The notes below the pieces were generated by a model. The model was given only the letters and a program-made list of their open reading frames with translations, was not told the origin of the DNA and did no database searches. Positions 15,794 through 23,661 of a DNA stretch of 45,135 nt are shown in pieces; positions within the stretch are counted from its first letter, which is position 1; each line of letters starts with the position of its first letter. The DNA lies in IMG/VR virus record IMGVR_UViG_3300042731_008294, positions 1-45,135 of that record; one strand, written 5' to 3'. A program made the translations under genes and the position numbers. Source of the DNA: a virus.

Positions 15794-16099
15794 TTACGAA
15801 TATCTAACAGCACCATAAAAATTTGTAGCGTACATTGCCGCAAACCTATAGGTAGCTGAACCTAATGTATGTACATTATCTGCTCTAGGCCCATCAACAT
15901 TAGATGGACTAACAGCTAATAATGGTCTAACCCATGCCGTACCATCATGGTATACAATCCTGTTCTGTCCGTAAACATCCCCAACACCATTTATTTGTGT
16001 ACCTGTATTTAATGCAAGTCTTCTTGTTGATCCTGCATTAGGACTGCTTACTGCCTGTAAATAATATTCACCTTTCATATTAATGCCATGATTTTCCAT
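15794..16099 (-). CDS. Small tail-fibre-like protein, 101 aa
   Basis: The C-terminal segment (NVHTLGSATYRFAAMYATNFYG) follows the pattern of phage fibre tips in which LGS..YRF..IYA repeats come before the receptor-binding or chaperone region. The middle (RIVYHDGTAWVRPLLA) is also fibre-like. It follows the large fibre cluster and the 180-aa gene at 16111, 11 bp away. It may be a separately made fibre tip or a fragment of a once longer fibre. The start at 16099 has a SD-like AGGAG upstream. Confidence 0.55.
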   Translation of the reverse strand: MENHGINMKGEYYLQAVSSPNAGSTRRLALNTGTQINGVGDVYGQNRIVYHDGTAWVRPLLAVSPSNVDGPRADNVHTLGSATYRFAAMYATNFYGAVRYS

Positions 16100-16110
16100 T
16101 TCTTACTCTC

Positions 16111-16653
16111 CTATACTTTCAATTTCTTTGAAGATATTATCCATTCACCATGTTTAGGATGTTGTGTATCAATAATATTTATCTTAATATTACTGCCTTT
16201 TAGATTTTTCTTTGCATAATATTTTGCATTATCAAATGCTGCCCTTTCTGTTCTTCCATAAACTACATTATTAATACCTATATCATCCCCCTTTTCCATT
16301 ATTCTAACTTCAGCATAATATCTATCCTCAACTAATTTTCTTTCTAATTGTCTTTTCATCTCTGACAAAAATGAATTTGATTCAAAAAGTTTGAGTTTAA
16401 CAGCTTCTAATTTTCTCTTGTTCAGCTTCTTGATCTTCTTTTCTATACTCCCTGTTTCTGTTAATGTGAATCCAATCTTGGTCTTCTTGCCTAATAAAAT
16501 ATTAACATCCTCAATCAAATCAATTGTTTCATTGCTAATGCCATATTTTTCTTCAATTTTACGCACCAATTCATCCTTGGAGTCCTTGACAATTCCAATA
16601 TTTAATTTTCTGAAATCCTCTATATCAGAGTCTATGAATGATTTAAACTTCAT
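16111..16653 (-). CDS. Hypothetical protein, 180 aa, MKFKSF leader
   Basis: Not recognised. The N-terminus (MKFKSFIDSDIEDFRKL) resembles the basic/aromatic leaders of the accessory genes at 33677-39537 but lacks the LxE cleavage-type ending. The middle is helical and lysine-rich (KKIKKLNKRKLEAVKLKLF). The C-terminal part (YYAEVRIMEKGDDIG, AAFDNAKYYAKKNLKG, HGEWIISSKK) looks like a small alpha/beta domain. No SD is visible before the ATG, and a TATAAATA motif ends only 8 nt upstream, so a leaderless message is possible. Confidence 0.55.
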   Translation of the reverse strand: MKFKSFIDSDIEDFRKLNIGIVKDSKDELVRKIEEKYGISNETIDLIEDVNILLGKKTKIGFTLTETGSIEKKIKKLNKRKLEAVKLKLFESNSFLSEMKRQLERKLVEDRYYAEVRIMEKGDDIGINNVVYGRTERAAFDNAKYYAKKNLKGSNIKINIIDTQHPKHGEWIISSKKLKV

Positions 16654-16661
16654 ATTACTTA

Positions 16662-16669
16662 TATTTATA
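16662..16669 (-). promoter_or_regulatory. TATAAATA motif before the 180-aa gene
   Basis: An exact late-type octamer in the 36-bp gap after the giant fibre gene. Transcription would start at or within a few bases of the ATG at 16653, giving a leaderless mRNA. Because the gap is nearly all A and T, a chance match is quite possible. Confidence 0.3.
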
Positions 16670-16689
16670 TTTTTTATGAAAATATTTCA

Positions 16690-19600
16690 TCAAGTTCCAC
16701 CACCCGAAACTATCTGATATTTTCCTGTAACTCCTGTTGCTGTATCTGATGGATTTACTATATCATCTCCCCTTGATTGAACCACATACATATACCTTTT
16801 TGTTCCAGTTTCACAATTAATAGATAGTGAATCTATTAAAGAACCTGATGTTCTTGCAGAATCAGTATACATATCCAATGTTAAAGTTGAATCATTTCTT
16901 TCAAAAGTCATATACCAAATTCCATTGGTAGAATTTTCTCCTGAATCTATATATGTATCACTATTATCTGTATTTCTATCTTGTAAAAGAACTCTTAAAT
17001 CACCTGAATTACCGTCAATTTGTGCCATAAGTGAATCATTAGCCAAATTATGATTACCTGTAGTTCCAGTAGCTTCATTAGTAATAGCTATAAAACCAAG
17101 TACTGCTCTACTTTCAAGCTCAGTAACATTCACTTGAAATTCTATCTTGAAATCTCCAAAAAATCCTGCACCATAATCTCCTACAAGATAACTAACTGCA
17201 TCTCTTCTCATAGTATCAACCGATGCACTTAAAGGAGTAATTGTAAAATCACTATCTTCATCTGTTACAGAGAATGTTAATAAGTTTTCAAATGGTTCAT
17301 ATGAAGTAGAACTTGAACTTGAACTAGATGAAGTTGAACTTGAACTTGAACTTGAACTAGATGAATTTTCTATTATTTCGAAATTTCTATTTATTCCACT
17401 TATTTCGGCGGTCTTTCCGGGATTATCTCTACTTGCAAGAGCATACATATATCTCTTATCTCCTGTCTCACAAGTAATAGACAATGTATCTACCAAAGAA
17501 CCTGATGTTCTTGATGAATGAGTATAAAATTTTGCAGTAGCAGTAGTTCCACTTCTTTCAAATTTATAATAAAGATTTGGTAGTGAACCTGTTGCCCCAT
17601 ATGAGAATGTATCAGAAGTATCCCCACCACTGAAATCAACTAATCTAATCTGAACTTCAGTACCAGTTCTTAAAATATCTATAAATATACCATCATCTGC
17701 TGTACTTTGATCTTGCCAATCTCCTATTGTATTAGATAAACCACAAAGAAGTGCTTGACCATTATCACCTGCTTCAACATTTTCAATAAATGTAATTTCA
17801 GATTCAAATTCTATGTCAAAATCAGCAAAATAATTTGCACCATAATCTTTATAAACATATGAAGTAATACCATTTTGCATAGTATCAAATGATACACTTA
17901 AAGGATTAACTGTAATATCTCCATTTTCATCAGTTTCAGAGAATGTTCTTAAATCCTCAAATGGTTCATAGCTTGTTGAGCTTGATGAACTTGATGAACT
18001 AGAACTTGATGATTCACTTGAAGAACTAGAACTTGATGATTCAGAACTCGAACTTGAACTTGAGCTTGAAGAACTGCTTAGAGAACTCGAACTTGAACTT
18101 GAGCTTGAAGATTCAGAACTAGAACTAAGTAAAGATTCACTTGAAGAACTAGAACTTGAGCTACTTGAACTTGATATGGAACTGCTTGAACTTGATATGG
18201 AACTAGAACTGGAACTTGAGCTACTTGAGCTTGATGAACTTACAGAACTGGAACTTGAGCTACTTGAGCTTGATGAACTTCCAATACCAAATAATTCAAT
18301 CTCACCTATTCTTTGCCCAAGTGTTCCGGGTTCAAGTGATGATATACCATTCGTATCATTATATCTAACTTTAATCCATGATGCACTTACAGGAACACCA
18401 CAAGTTGCTCCACTTGGTAGAGCACCACTTGTTGTCATATTAACTGTAAATCCCCATTGACCTGAAGCTTTTTGATGTAATGTAGGTGAAGTAACAGTCT
18501 TTAACAATGTATAAGTTACATTATCATTTGAATAGTAAATTTCAAATGTACTTGCACCTGTTGTCCATCCTGTAGGAGTTGTACTTGTAGCTAAATTACC
18601 ATAAATTTTCATCTTTGATATCTGTTGTGCTGAACCTAAAGATACACCATAAGACCATCCCTTATACCAGAATTGTCCTGTATCAATATATCTATTCTTA
18701 TCAACCAATAACGGTTCTTCAACAGAATATGCCGTTGAAGTAGGATTATTATCAGGTTCAAGTTTCCATCCCTTAAATTCAGTTATACCAACACCTGTTA
18801 ATGAACATGAACTGGAACTAGAGCTACTTGAACTTGATTCACTCGAACTTGAACTCGAACTTGAACTCGAACTTGAACTTGAACTTGAACTACTAACCGA
18901 ACTTGAGCTTGACGAACTACTAACCGAACTTGAACTACTTGAACTACTTGAGCTTATACTTAATGAATTACTAGAACTCGAACTACTTGAGCTTTCAGAA
19001 CTTGAAGATAAGCTTTCACTTGAGCTACTTACTGATGAGCTACTTGAGCTTGATGAACTACTTGAACTCGTAGGACATTCAACTGCTGCACCTGAAACTA
19101 ATAAGAAGTTATCAAAATAACCCCATACATCAGGTTTATTTGTCCAATTTTGCATATAAATTCTAATTTCAACTTCATCTCTACCAATATTAGATGAACT
19201 TGCCATTTGAGACCATGTTCCACCTATATTCTTATAATAACCTTGCCATTTTTTTCCTATTCTTGTTATTCTAAATGATCCACTTGTTTGACTCGTAGCT
19301 GTTGCTGTCAATATTGGAACACCATCCACATAAGCTTGTTCAACATAAGTTGTATCATTACCTCTAATATAAATTCTTAATCTATTATTATCGTCACCTG
19401 GATACCTTGCTTCGAATATTGCTCCCCATCCACCTATACCATTATCAGCACTTGGAGAAATATCAAAATCTACTTGAGTATCAAAATCACTCCCACTTGC
19501 TATTCTAAATCTTGACTGTATAATTGAATTATTATAAACATCATTGACTCTCATCAATACTCTATTTCCACCTGAAATTATAGGTGTATTAGAATACCCT

Positions 19601-21597
19601 TTAGTAAAATCCCATCTATGTACATTAGGAGTATCACCATCTATTCCATCAAAACTATCATTAAACGGATTAACATAACAAGATTCTGAACTTGAAGATG
19701 AACTGCTTGATACAGAACTAGATGATGAACTTTCAGAACTTGAGCTTATACTTGCTGAACTTGATGAACTTGAACTACTTGAGCTTGAGCTTGAACTCGA
19801 TGAAACGGAACTCGAACTCGATGAAACGGAACTCGAACTCGAACTTTGTGAACTTGAACTGCTAGATTCGCTTGATTCTGAGCTTGAACTACTTGAACTG
19901 CTTGATACAGAACTAGATGATGAACTTTCAGGACATGTCCATTCACCAATTTCAAGTTTAAAATTATCAAATTGACCTCTTGCTTTAGGTTCATTCGTCC
20001 AATTTTGTAGATACAGTCTAAATTCAACCTCTTTATCTGTACCAATATTGGTTGAACTTGCCATCTGTGACCAAGTTTCACTTACATTTTTATAATAGCC
20101 TTGCCATAGATTACCAATTCTTGTAATTCTAAATCCACCACTTGTTTGAGTTGTTCCTGTAGCTGTCTGAGTTAATACTCCTTCTTTATATGCTTGTTCA
20201 ACATAAGTTGTATCATTACCTCTAATATAAATTCTTAATCTATTATTATCATTATTTACTTCTCTAGCTTCAAGAAATAATCCCCATCCACCTGCTGATG
20301 TAGCAGGATTATTTAAATTAGGATTTCCAGAACCAGAAGTTGGCAAGAACCAATCAACTTGTACATCAAAATCACTTCCACTTACAACTGTTGTTCTAGA
20401 AGCCACAATCTTCAAATTTTCAGAATTTGTTACTTTACCCTGCAATCTTCCACCACTAACTAGCATTGATGTAGATTGATTATAATCCCATCTTTGTACA
20501 TATGGATATCCATCTATTGTATCTGAAAAATCATCTCCCGGAGCTACAAAACATGAAAAACTCGAACTACTTGAGCTTGAACTATTACTACTTGAAGATG
20601 ATGAATTACTTGACGAACTCACAGAACTTGAACTCGAACTGCTTGAACTACTCGAAACGGAACTCGAACTCGAACTGCTTGAACTACTCGAAACGGAACT
20701 CGAACTCGAACTTGATGAGCTTGAAGATGAACTGCTAAATGAACTTGAACTTGAAGATGAACTGCTCGAACTTGATACGGAACTGGAACTGGAACTTGAG
20801 CTACTTGAGCTTGATGAACTCACAGAACTTGAACTTGAACTTTGTGAACTTGAACTTTGTGAACTTGAACTTGAACTTTGTGAACTTGAACTCACAGAAC
20901 TTGATGAACTAGAACTACTTGAACTTGAAGATGAACTAATACTAATAGAAAAACTAGAACTGCTTGAACTTGAACTCAGAGAACTTGAACTTTGTGAACT
21001 TGATGAACTCTGTGAAACGGAACTTGAACTCGAACTTGAAGACGAACTCGAACTTGAAGACGAACTACTTGAAGACGAACTTGAAGAAATAAATCTTTCT
21101 TCAAGTAAATCCTGTAATTCAATTACACATGGGTCTGTATATTTTCTCTTTGCTCTTGCATTTGGGCCTGGGTCTGCTTGAACAACAATTTTACATGAAA
21201 CTCTTTCCCATGCCCAAGCTATAGCATTTCTTGTACTCCCATACCAAATATTCTTAAGTTTAAATTCTTTTTGATCTCCCCTTTGCCATGCAATAACTTG
21301 AGGATATTTATTATCAAAATAATGTGCAATTTCATACCAAAATATTCCACCACTTGGAGTCCAATCACTTTCCTCAATAACAAACTGTTTAAAAAAAACA
21401 CCGTCACCAACTATAAGAGGAAATGCAGCATCCTTTAAAGAATCAAACATAAAGAAAAGATCATTATTAGATATAACTTTATTGAATCTATTACTAGTTC
21501 CATTAACGATATTAACAACTTCCATTCCATGAGGACACCTAAACTTATCGCTTGAACTAGAACTGCTTTGTGAACTTGAACTACTTGAACTTGCCAT
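16690..21597 (-). CDS. Giant poly-Ser multidomain tail fibre protein, 1635 aa
   Basis: A modular fibre with globular domains separated by long Ser runs with occasional Val, Gln, Glu or Leu. Approximate residues: 1-16 short Ser-rich start; 17-169 an N-terminal fibre domain with a WYEIAHYFDNKYPQVIAW motif shared with other fibres here; 170-346 poly-Ser; 347-555 LamG/jellyroll-type domain; 556-638 poly-Ser; 639-842 a second copy of that domain; 843-930 poly-Ser; 930-1105 a discoidin (F5/8 C)-like domain (WIKVRYNDTNG, RIGEIELFGIG); 1106-1209 poly-Ser; 1209-1408 and 1432-1635 two copies of another beta-sandwich (YEPFEDLRTF, KRYMYALASR). These folds usually bind glycans, so host-surface recognition is likely. 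AGGAG precedes the ATG by 7 nt. Confidence 0.8.
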   Translation of the reverse strand: MASSSSSSSQSSSSSSDKFRCPHGMEVVNIVNGTSNRFNKVISNNDLFFMFDSLKDAAFPLIVGDGVFFKQFVIEESDWTPSGGIFWYEIAHYFDNKYPQVIAWQRGDQKEFKLKNIWYGSTRNAIAWAWERVSCKIVVQADPGPNARAKRKYTDPCVIELQDLLEERFISSSSSSSSSSSSSSSSSSSSSSSVSQSSSSSQSSSSLSSSSSSSSFSISISSSSSSSSSSSSSSVSSSSQSSSSSSQSSSSQSSSSSSVSSSSSSSSSSSSSSVSSSSSSSSSSSSFSSSSSSSSSSSSSSVSSSSSSSSSSSVSSSSSSSSSSSVSSSSNSSSSSSNSSSSSSSSFSCFVAPGDDFSDTIDGYPYVQRWDYNQSTSMLVSGGRLQGKVTNSENLKIVASRTTVVSGSDFDVQVDWFLPTSGSGNPNLNNPATSAGGWGLFLEAREVNNDNNRLRIYIRGNDTTYVEQAYKEGVLTQTATGTTQTSGGFRITRIGNLWQGYYKNVSETWSQMASSTNIGTDKEVEFRLYLQNWTNEPKARGQFDNFKLEIGEWTCPESSSSSSVSSSSSSSSSESSESSSSSSQSSSSSSVSSSSSSVSSSSSSSSSSSSSSSSASISSSSESSSSSSVSSSSSSSSESCYVNPFNDSFDGIDGDTPNVHRWDFTKGYSNTPIISGGNRVLMRVNDVYNNSIIQSRFRIASGSDFDTQVDFDISPSADNGIGGWGAIFEARYPGDDNNRLRIYIRGNDTTYVEQAYVDGVPILTATATSQTSGSFRITRIGKKWQGYYKNIGGTWSQMASSSNIGRDEVEIRIYMQNWTNKPDVWGYFDNFLLVSGAAVECPTSSSSSSSSSSSSVSSSSESLSSSSESSSSSSSSNSLSISSSSSSSSSSVSSSSSSSSVSSSSSSSSSSSSSSSSSSESSSSSSSSSSCSLTGVGITEFKGWKLEPDNNPTSTAYSVEEPLLVDKNRYIDTGQFWYKGWSYGVSLGSAQQISKMKIYGNLATSTTPTGWTTGASTFEIYYSNDNVTYTLLKTVTSPTLHQKASGQWGFTVNMTTSGALPSGATCGVPVSASWIKVRYNDTNGISSLEPGTLGQRIGEIELFGIGSSSSSSSSSSSSVSSSSSSSSSSSSSSISSSSSSISSSSSSSSSSSSESLLSSSSESSSSSSSSSSLSSSSSSSSSSSSESSSSSSSSESSSSSSSSSSSSTSYEPFEDLRTFSETDENGDITVNPLSVSFDTMQNGITSYVYKDYGANYFADFDIEFESEITFIENVEAGDNGQALLCGLSNTIGDWQDQSTADDGIFIDILRTGTEVQIRLVDFSGGDTSDTFSYGATGSLPNLYYKFERSGTTATAKFYTHSSRTSGSLVDTLSITCETGDKRYMYALASRDNPGKTAEISGINRNFEIIENSSSSSSSSSSTSSSSSSSSTSYEPFENLLTFSVTDEDSDFTITPLSASVDTMRRDAVSYLVGDYGAGFFGDFKIEFQVNVTELESRAVLGFIAITNEATGTTGNHNLANDSLMAQIDGNSGDLRVLLQDRNTDNSDTYIDSGENSTNGIWYMTFERNDSTLTLDMYTDSARTSGSLIDSLSINCETGTKRYMYVVQSRGDDIVNPSDTATGVTGKYQIVSGGGT
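17971..18280 (-). repeat. AGTTCA-type hexanucleotide tract (poly-Ser linker)
   Basis: Degenerate hexamer array, mostly AGTTCA, AGCTCA and AGTTCG on the minus strand, encoding about 100 mostly Ser residues between the discoidin-like and the C-terminal domains of the 1635-aa fibre. Confidence 0.85.
18808..19069 (-). repeat. AGTTCA-type hexanucleotide tract (poly-Ser linker)
   Basis: Degenerate Ser-codon hexamer array between the second LamG-like domain and the discoidin-like domain of the 1635-aa fibre. Confidence 0.85.
19334..19392 (-). repeat. 59-bp exact duplication in fibre gene, copy 1
   Basis: Identical base for base to 20192-20250. It encodes the same NRLRIYIRGNDTTYVEQA segment of the two LamG-like domains, while the flanking DNA differs. 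This implies recent copying or gene conversion between the modules. Confidence 0.85.
19681..19930 (-). repeat. AGTTCA-type hexanucleotide tract (poly-Ser linker)
   Basis: Ser-codon hexamer array joining the two LamG-like copies of the 1635-aa fibre; it includes AGTTCG variants and AAAG-containing interruptions that give Val, Gln and Glu. Confidence 0.85.
20192..20250 (-). repeat. 59-bp exact duplication in fibre gene, copy 2
   Basis: Second copy of the segment at 19334-19392, in the first LamG-like domain. Confidence 0.85.
20558..21087 (-). repeat. Longest AGTTCA-type hexanucleotide tract (poly-Ser linker, about 176 residues)
   Basis: A 530-bp low-complexity array between the N-terminal domain and the first LamG-like domain. 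It contains a local tandem duplication around 20630-20710, where a block of about 39 bp occurs twice in a row. Any gain or loss of whole hexamers keeps the reading frame. Confidence 0.85.
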
Positions 21598-21610
21598 TAA
21601 ATACTCCTAT

Positions 21611-22753
21611 TTAACTCCAAACTACTACCAATCTTGCTTTACCACTTGAATTATAATCTGCCATACCTGCCGTACCACCACTATTATGATTAAGTCCTCT
21701 TGCTTGAACACAAACATCATTACCTGCTACCCATCCCCCTCTATTTATAACTTCTTGCAGAGAAGTTGTTAAATCTACTGTATAATCATGATCATCCGTT
21801 GTAGTAGGTGGTAATTGTTTATTAGTAAAAGCCGTAGTTAATGATCTTGATAAATAATCTGTTCTCTTAGCTTGATTATCTGCTCCTGTATATGGTAAAG
21901 CATCATCTGTATCTTCAAACCTAAATCTGAAATCCGGCATATTACCTGAAAATGAACCTGCATTACAAGTTAATTGAAGTATACAACTAAGAATAGTATC
22001 ACCTGAATCAATACTAGGTAACGTAAATCTCCACCATCCTTGATACCACCAAAAGCCACTAATATCTCCAAGAGTAATATATGCAGGATTCTCATTATAA
22101 AATGGACTACCATCAGTCTGAACCATTCCATCATTAGCCTCAAGTACAATTGTTATTGTTTGTTCTTGAGCAGATTGACTTGAACTAGAACTTTCTGAGC
22201 TACTTGATACAGAACTTGAACTACTTGAACTTGAAGATGAACTGCTTGAGCTACTTGATATAGATTCAGAACTTGATGAACTTTGACTTGTTGAACTACT
22301 TGAACTTGAACTTGAACCACACCCTGTAATCTCTCCAAATTTAGCATCAACATGTTGATTAAATTTACCACCAAGATAATTACTCATTGTTCTATTTAAT
22401 CTTGCTAAATTTCCTGAAACTGAACCTGATTCATATTCACCAAATATATGATCTCCCCTTATTATTCCACTTGCAGGAGATTTAGACCACGAAATAATAA
22501 ATTGAGTATCCCATTCATAACCTGTACTTCTTGAATAGATATGATCTCTAACATAAAAATCAAAAACTCCTTGAGAATCCGTTATCAATCCACTACCTGA
22601 TGATGGAGTTGATATATCATTATCATCTACATCAAAAATTCTTAATGGAGTTGTTGGGCTTTCATATTCATATAGCCATATAGATGCACCTGATATAGGA
22701 ACCCCTTCCTCATCTAAAAGTTTATACCATATATGATTTCTAAATCCACTCAT
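21611..22753 (-). CDS. Tail fibre protein with N-terminal attachment-type domain, poly-Ser hinge and DNRLRE-like head
   Basis: 380 residues. Residues 1-145 (HIWYKLLDEEGVPISGASIW, then a YESGSVSGNLARLNRTM helix region and NQHVDAKFGE) share the opening pattern W..L.DE.G.PI..A.I.LY with the 265-aa gene and with residues 753 onward of the 1207-aa fibre, so it is probably a common attachment module. Residues 146-192 are poly-Ser. Residues 193-380 (WWRFTLPSIDSGDTILSCIL, VDLTTSLQEVINRGGWVAGN) follow the pattern of DNRLRE/CBM-like beta-sandwiches. Its role is presumably adhesion to a host or environmental glycan. It lies 13 bp after the giant fibre start in genome order and 3 bp before the next gene. 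Confidence 0.75.
   Translation of the reverse strand: MSGFRNHIWYKLLDEEGVPISGASIWLYEYESPTTPLRIFDVDDNDISTPSSGSGLITDSQGVFDFYVRDHIYSRSTGYEWDTQFIISWSKSPASGIIRGDHIFGEYESGSVSGNLARLNRTMSNYLGGKFNQHVDAKFGEITGCGSSSSSSSSTSQSSSSSESISSSSSSSSSSSSSSSSVSSSSESSSSSQSAQEQTITIVLEANDGMVQTDGSPFYNENPAYITLGDISGFWWYQGWWRFTLPSIDSGDTILSCILQLTCNAGSFSGNMPDFRFRFEDTDDALPYTGADNQAKRTDYLSRSLTTAFTNKQLPPTTTDDHDYTVDLTTSLQEVINRGGWVAGNDVCVQARGLNHNSGGTAGMADYNSSGKARLVVVWS
22177..22316 (-). repeat. AGTTCA-type hexanucleotide tract (poly-Ser hinge)
   Basis: Shorter Ser-codon array in the 380-aa fibre, splitting the N-terminal module from the DNRLRE-like head. Confidence 0.8.
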
Positions 22754-22756
22754 TAT

Positions 22757-23554
22757 TTATCCAAAAATTGATGCTCTCATTTGTACTAACTCATCAATCC
22801 AAACTATAGTATTATTGGGATTATAAGATTCAACTCTTTTCGGTGTAACTTCTTCCCAATTACTTGTCTTAAATAATTTTAATATTACAAAATAATTATT
22901 AAAATTATGTCTTAATCTAACCCAATAAGCTCCACCTGAAGCTTGCCATCCTTGAGTTTCCCCACCTGTTGTATTTATCTGTTGTGAAAAGAATCTAGCT
23001 CCTGAAACATCAACATCTGTTGTTGAAGCTGTTCTTGCCATTTCATACATTTGATACCCAAGTTTATTACTAATAACCTTATTCTTTAAATTATTTAAAT
23101 CAAAGAAAACAACAGGTTCTAAGTCATGTGGACTAGCTGAAGGTACAATAGAATCAACATGTGTATCCCATTTATGACCTTGTTTATTGGATATAACCTT
23201 ATCTAAATCGGTATTATCATTACTAGTATTAATTGGTCTTACTGCTGAAAAAATTAACAAATTATCTATTTCTTCTTCTATACCATCAACAGTATTTTGC
23301 CATACTATTTTAAAAAGTTGATCTTCATCATATCCACCTTCAATTTCCCACTGATCACCTATCCAAAACTGAACAAAACCAAATTTATTAGTTTTTAGAT
23401 CAACAGAAGATGATACATTAAAAGAACCAAATTCAGGATGAGTAAAAATATTTGCTTCTATTAATGTACCTGCAAGATATATCCTTACTTCTGCATCCTC
23501 TAGAGGTCTACCCCTTCTATCTACTAAATATTGCCAATAATCTGCTCTTGCCAT
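22757..23554 (-). CDS. Tail fibre/attachment protein without poly-Ser, 265 aa
   Basis: Composed only of the shared attachment module and a C-terminal fibre domain. YWQYLVDRRGRPLEDAEVRIYL opens it, HKWDTHVDSIVPSASPHDLEP is nearly the same as a segment of the 1207-aa fibre (SHRIAEVPSASPHDLHP), and the end has YWVRLRHNFNNYFVILKLFK with TIVWIDELVQMR, the H-N-F/L-N type domain seen in the neighbouring fibres. With no Ser linker it may be the socket or adaptor that joins the long fibres to the baseplate. It is preceded by an AGGA SD, repeat copy B as leader, and a TATAAATA motif. Confidence 0.7.
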   Translation of the reverse strand: MARADYWQYLVDRRGRPLEDAEVRIYLAGTLIEANIFTHPEFGSFNVSSSVDLKTNKFGFVQFWIGDQWEIEGGYDEDQLFKIVWQNTVDGIEEEIDNLLIFSAVRPINTSNDNTDLDKVISNKQGHKWDTHVDSIVPSASPHDLEPVVFFDLNNLKNKVISNKLGYQMYEMARTASTTDVDVSGARFFSQQINTTGGETQGWQASGGAYWVRLRHNFNNYFVILKLFKTSNWEEVTPKRVESYNPNNTIVWIDELVQMRASIFG

Positions 23555-23564
23555 ATTAAATTCC

Positions 23565-23640
23565 TAAGTGATTCTGACAGCCAAAATACAAAAATTTCTT
23601 CCAAAAAAATTTTGACTTAGCTTTTTAAAATTGGTTTTTC
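23565..23640 (-). repeat. Copy B of a 76-bp direct repeat
   Basis: Matches copy A (7342-7417) at 70 of 76 positions. Here it is entirely non-coding, but its first 24 bases still read EKPILKS-stop, the C-terminal codons of the GT4 gene at 7394, with an in-frame TGA three codons before. It therefore looks like a transplanted gene junction. It forms most of the leader of the 265-aa fibre gene downstream of a TATAAATA motif. Confidence 0.85.
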
Positions 23641-23653
23641 AAATATTCATCTA

Positions 23654-23661
23654 TATTTATA
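23654..23661 (-). promoter_or_regulatory. T4-type late promoter motif before the 265-aa fibre gene
   Basis: An exact TATAAATA overlapping the stop codon of the 1207-aa fibre gene. A start near 23648 would give a leader of about 95 nt made up mainly of repeat copy B. It is placed in one of the few large gaps of the fibre cluster. Confidence 0.45.

Noticed and set aside
19746-20081. Minus-strand ORFs with Val-Gln repeats (also 22153-22374 and 25819-26085)
   Set aside because: Frame-shifted readings (GTTCAA) of the same hexamer tracts inside clear fibre genes.
20558-21087. CRISPR-like appearance of the repetitive block
   Set aside because: No constant repeat with unique spacers of even length; the pattern is degenerate Ser codons in an open frame.
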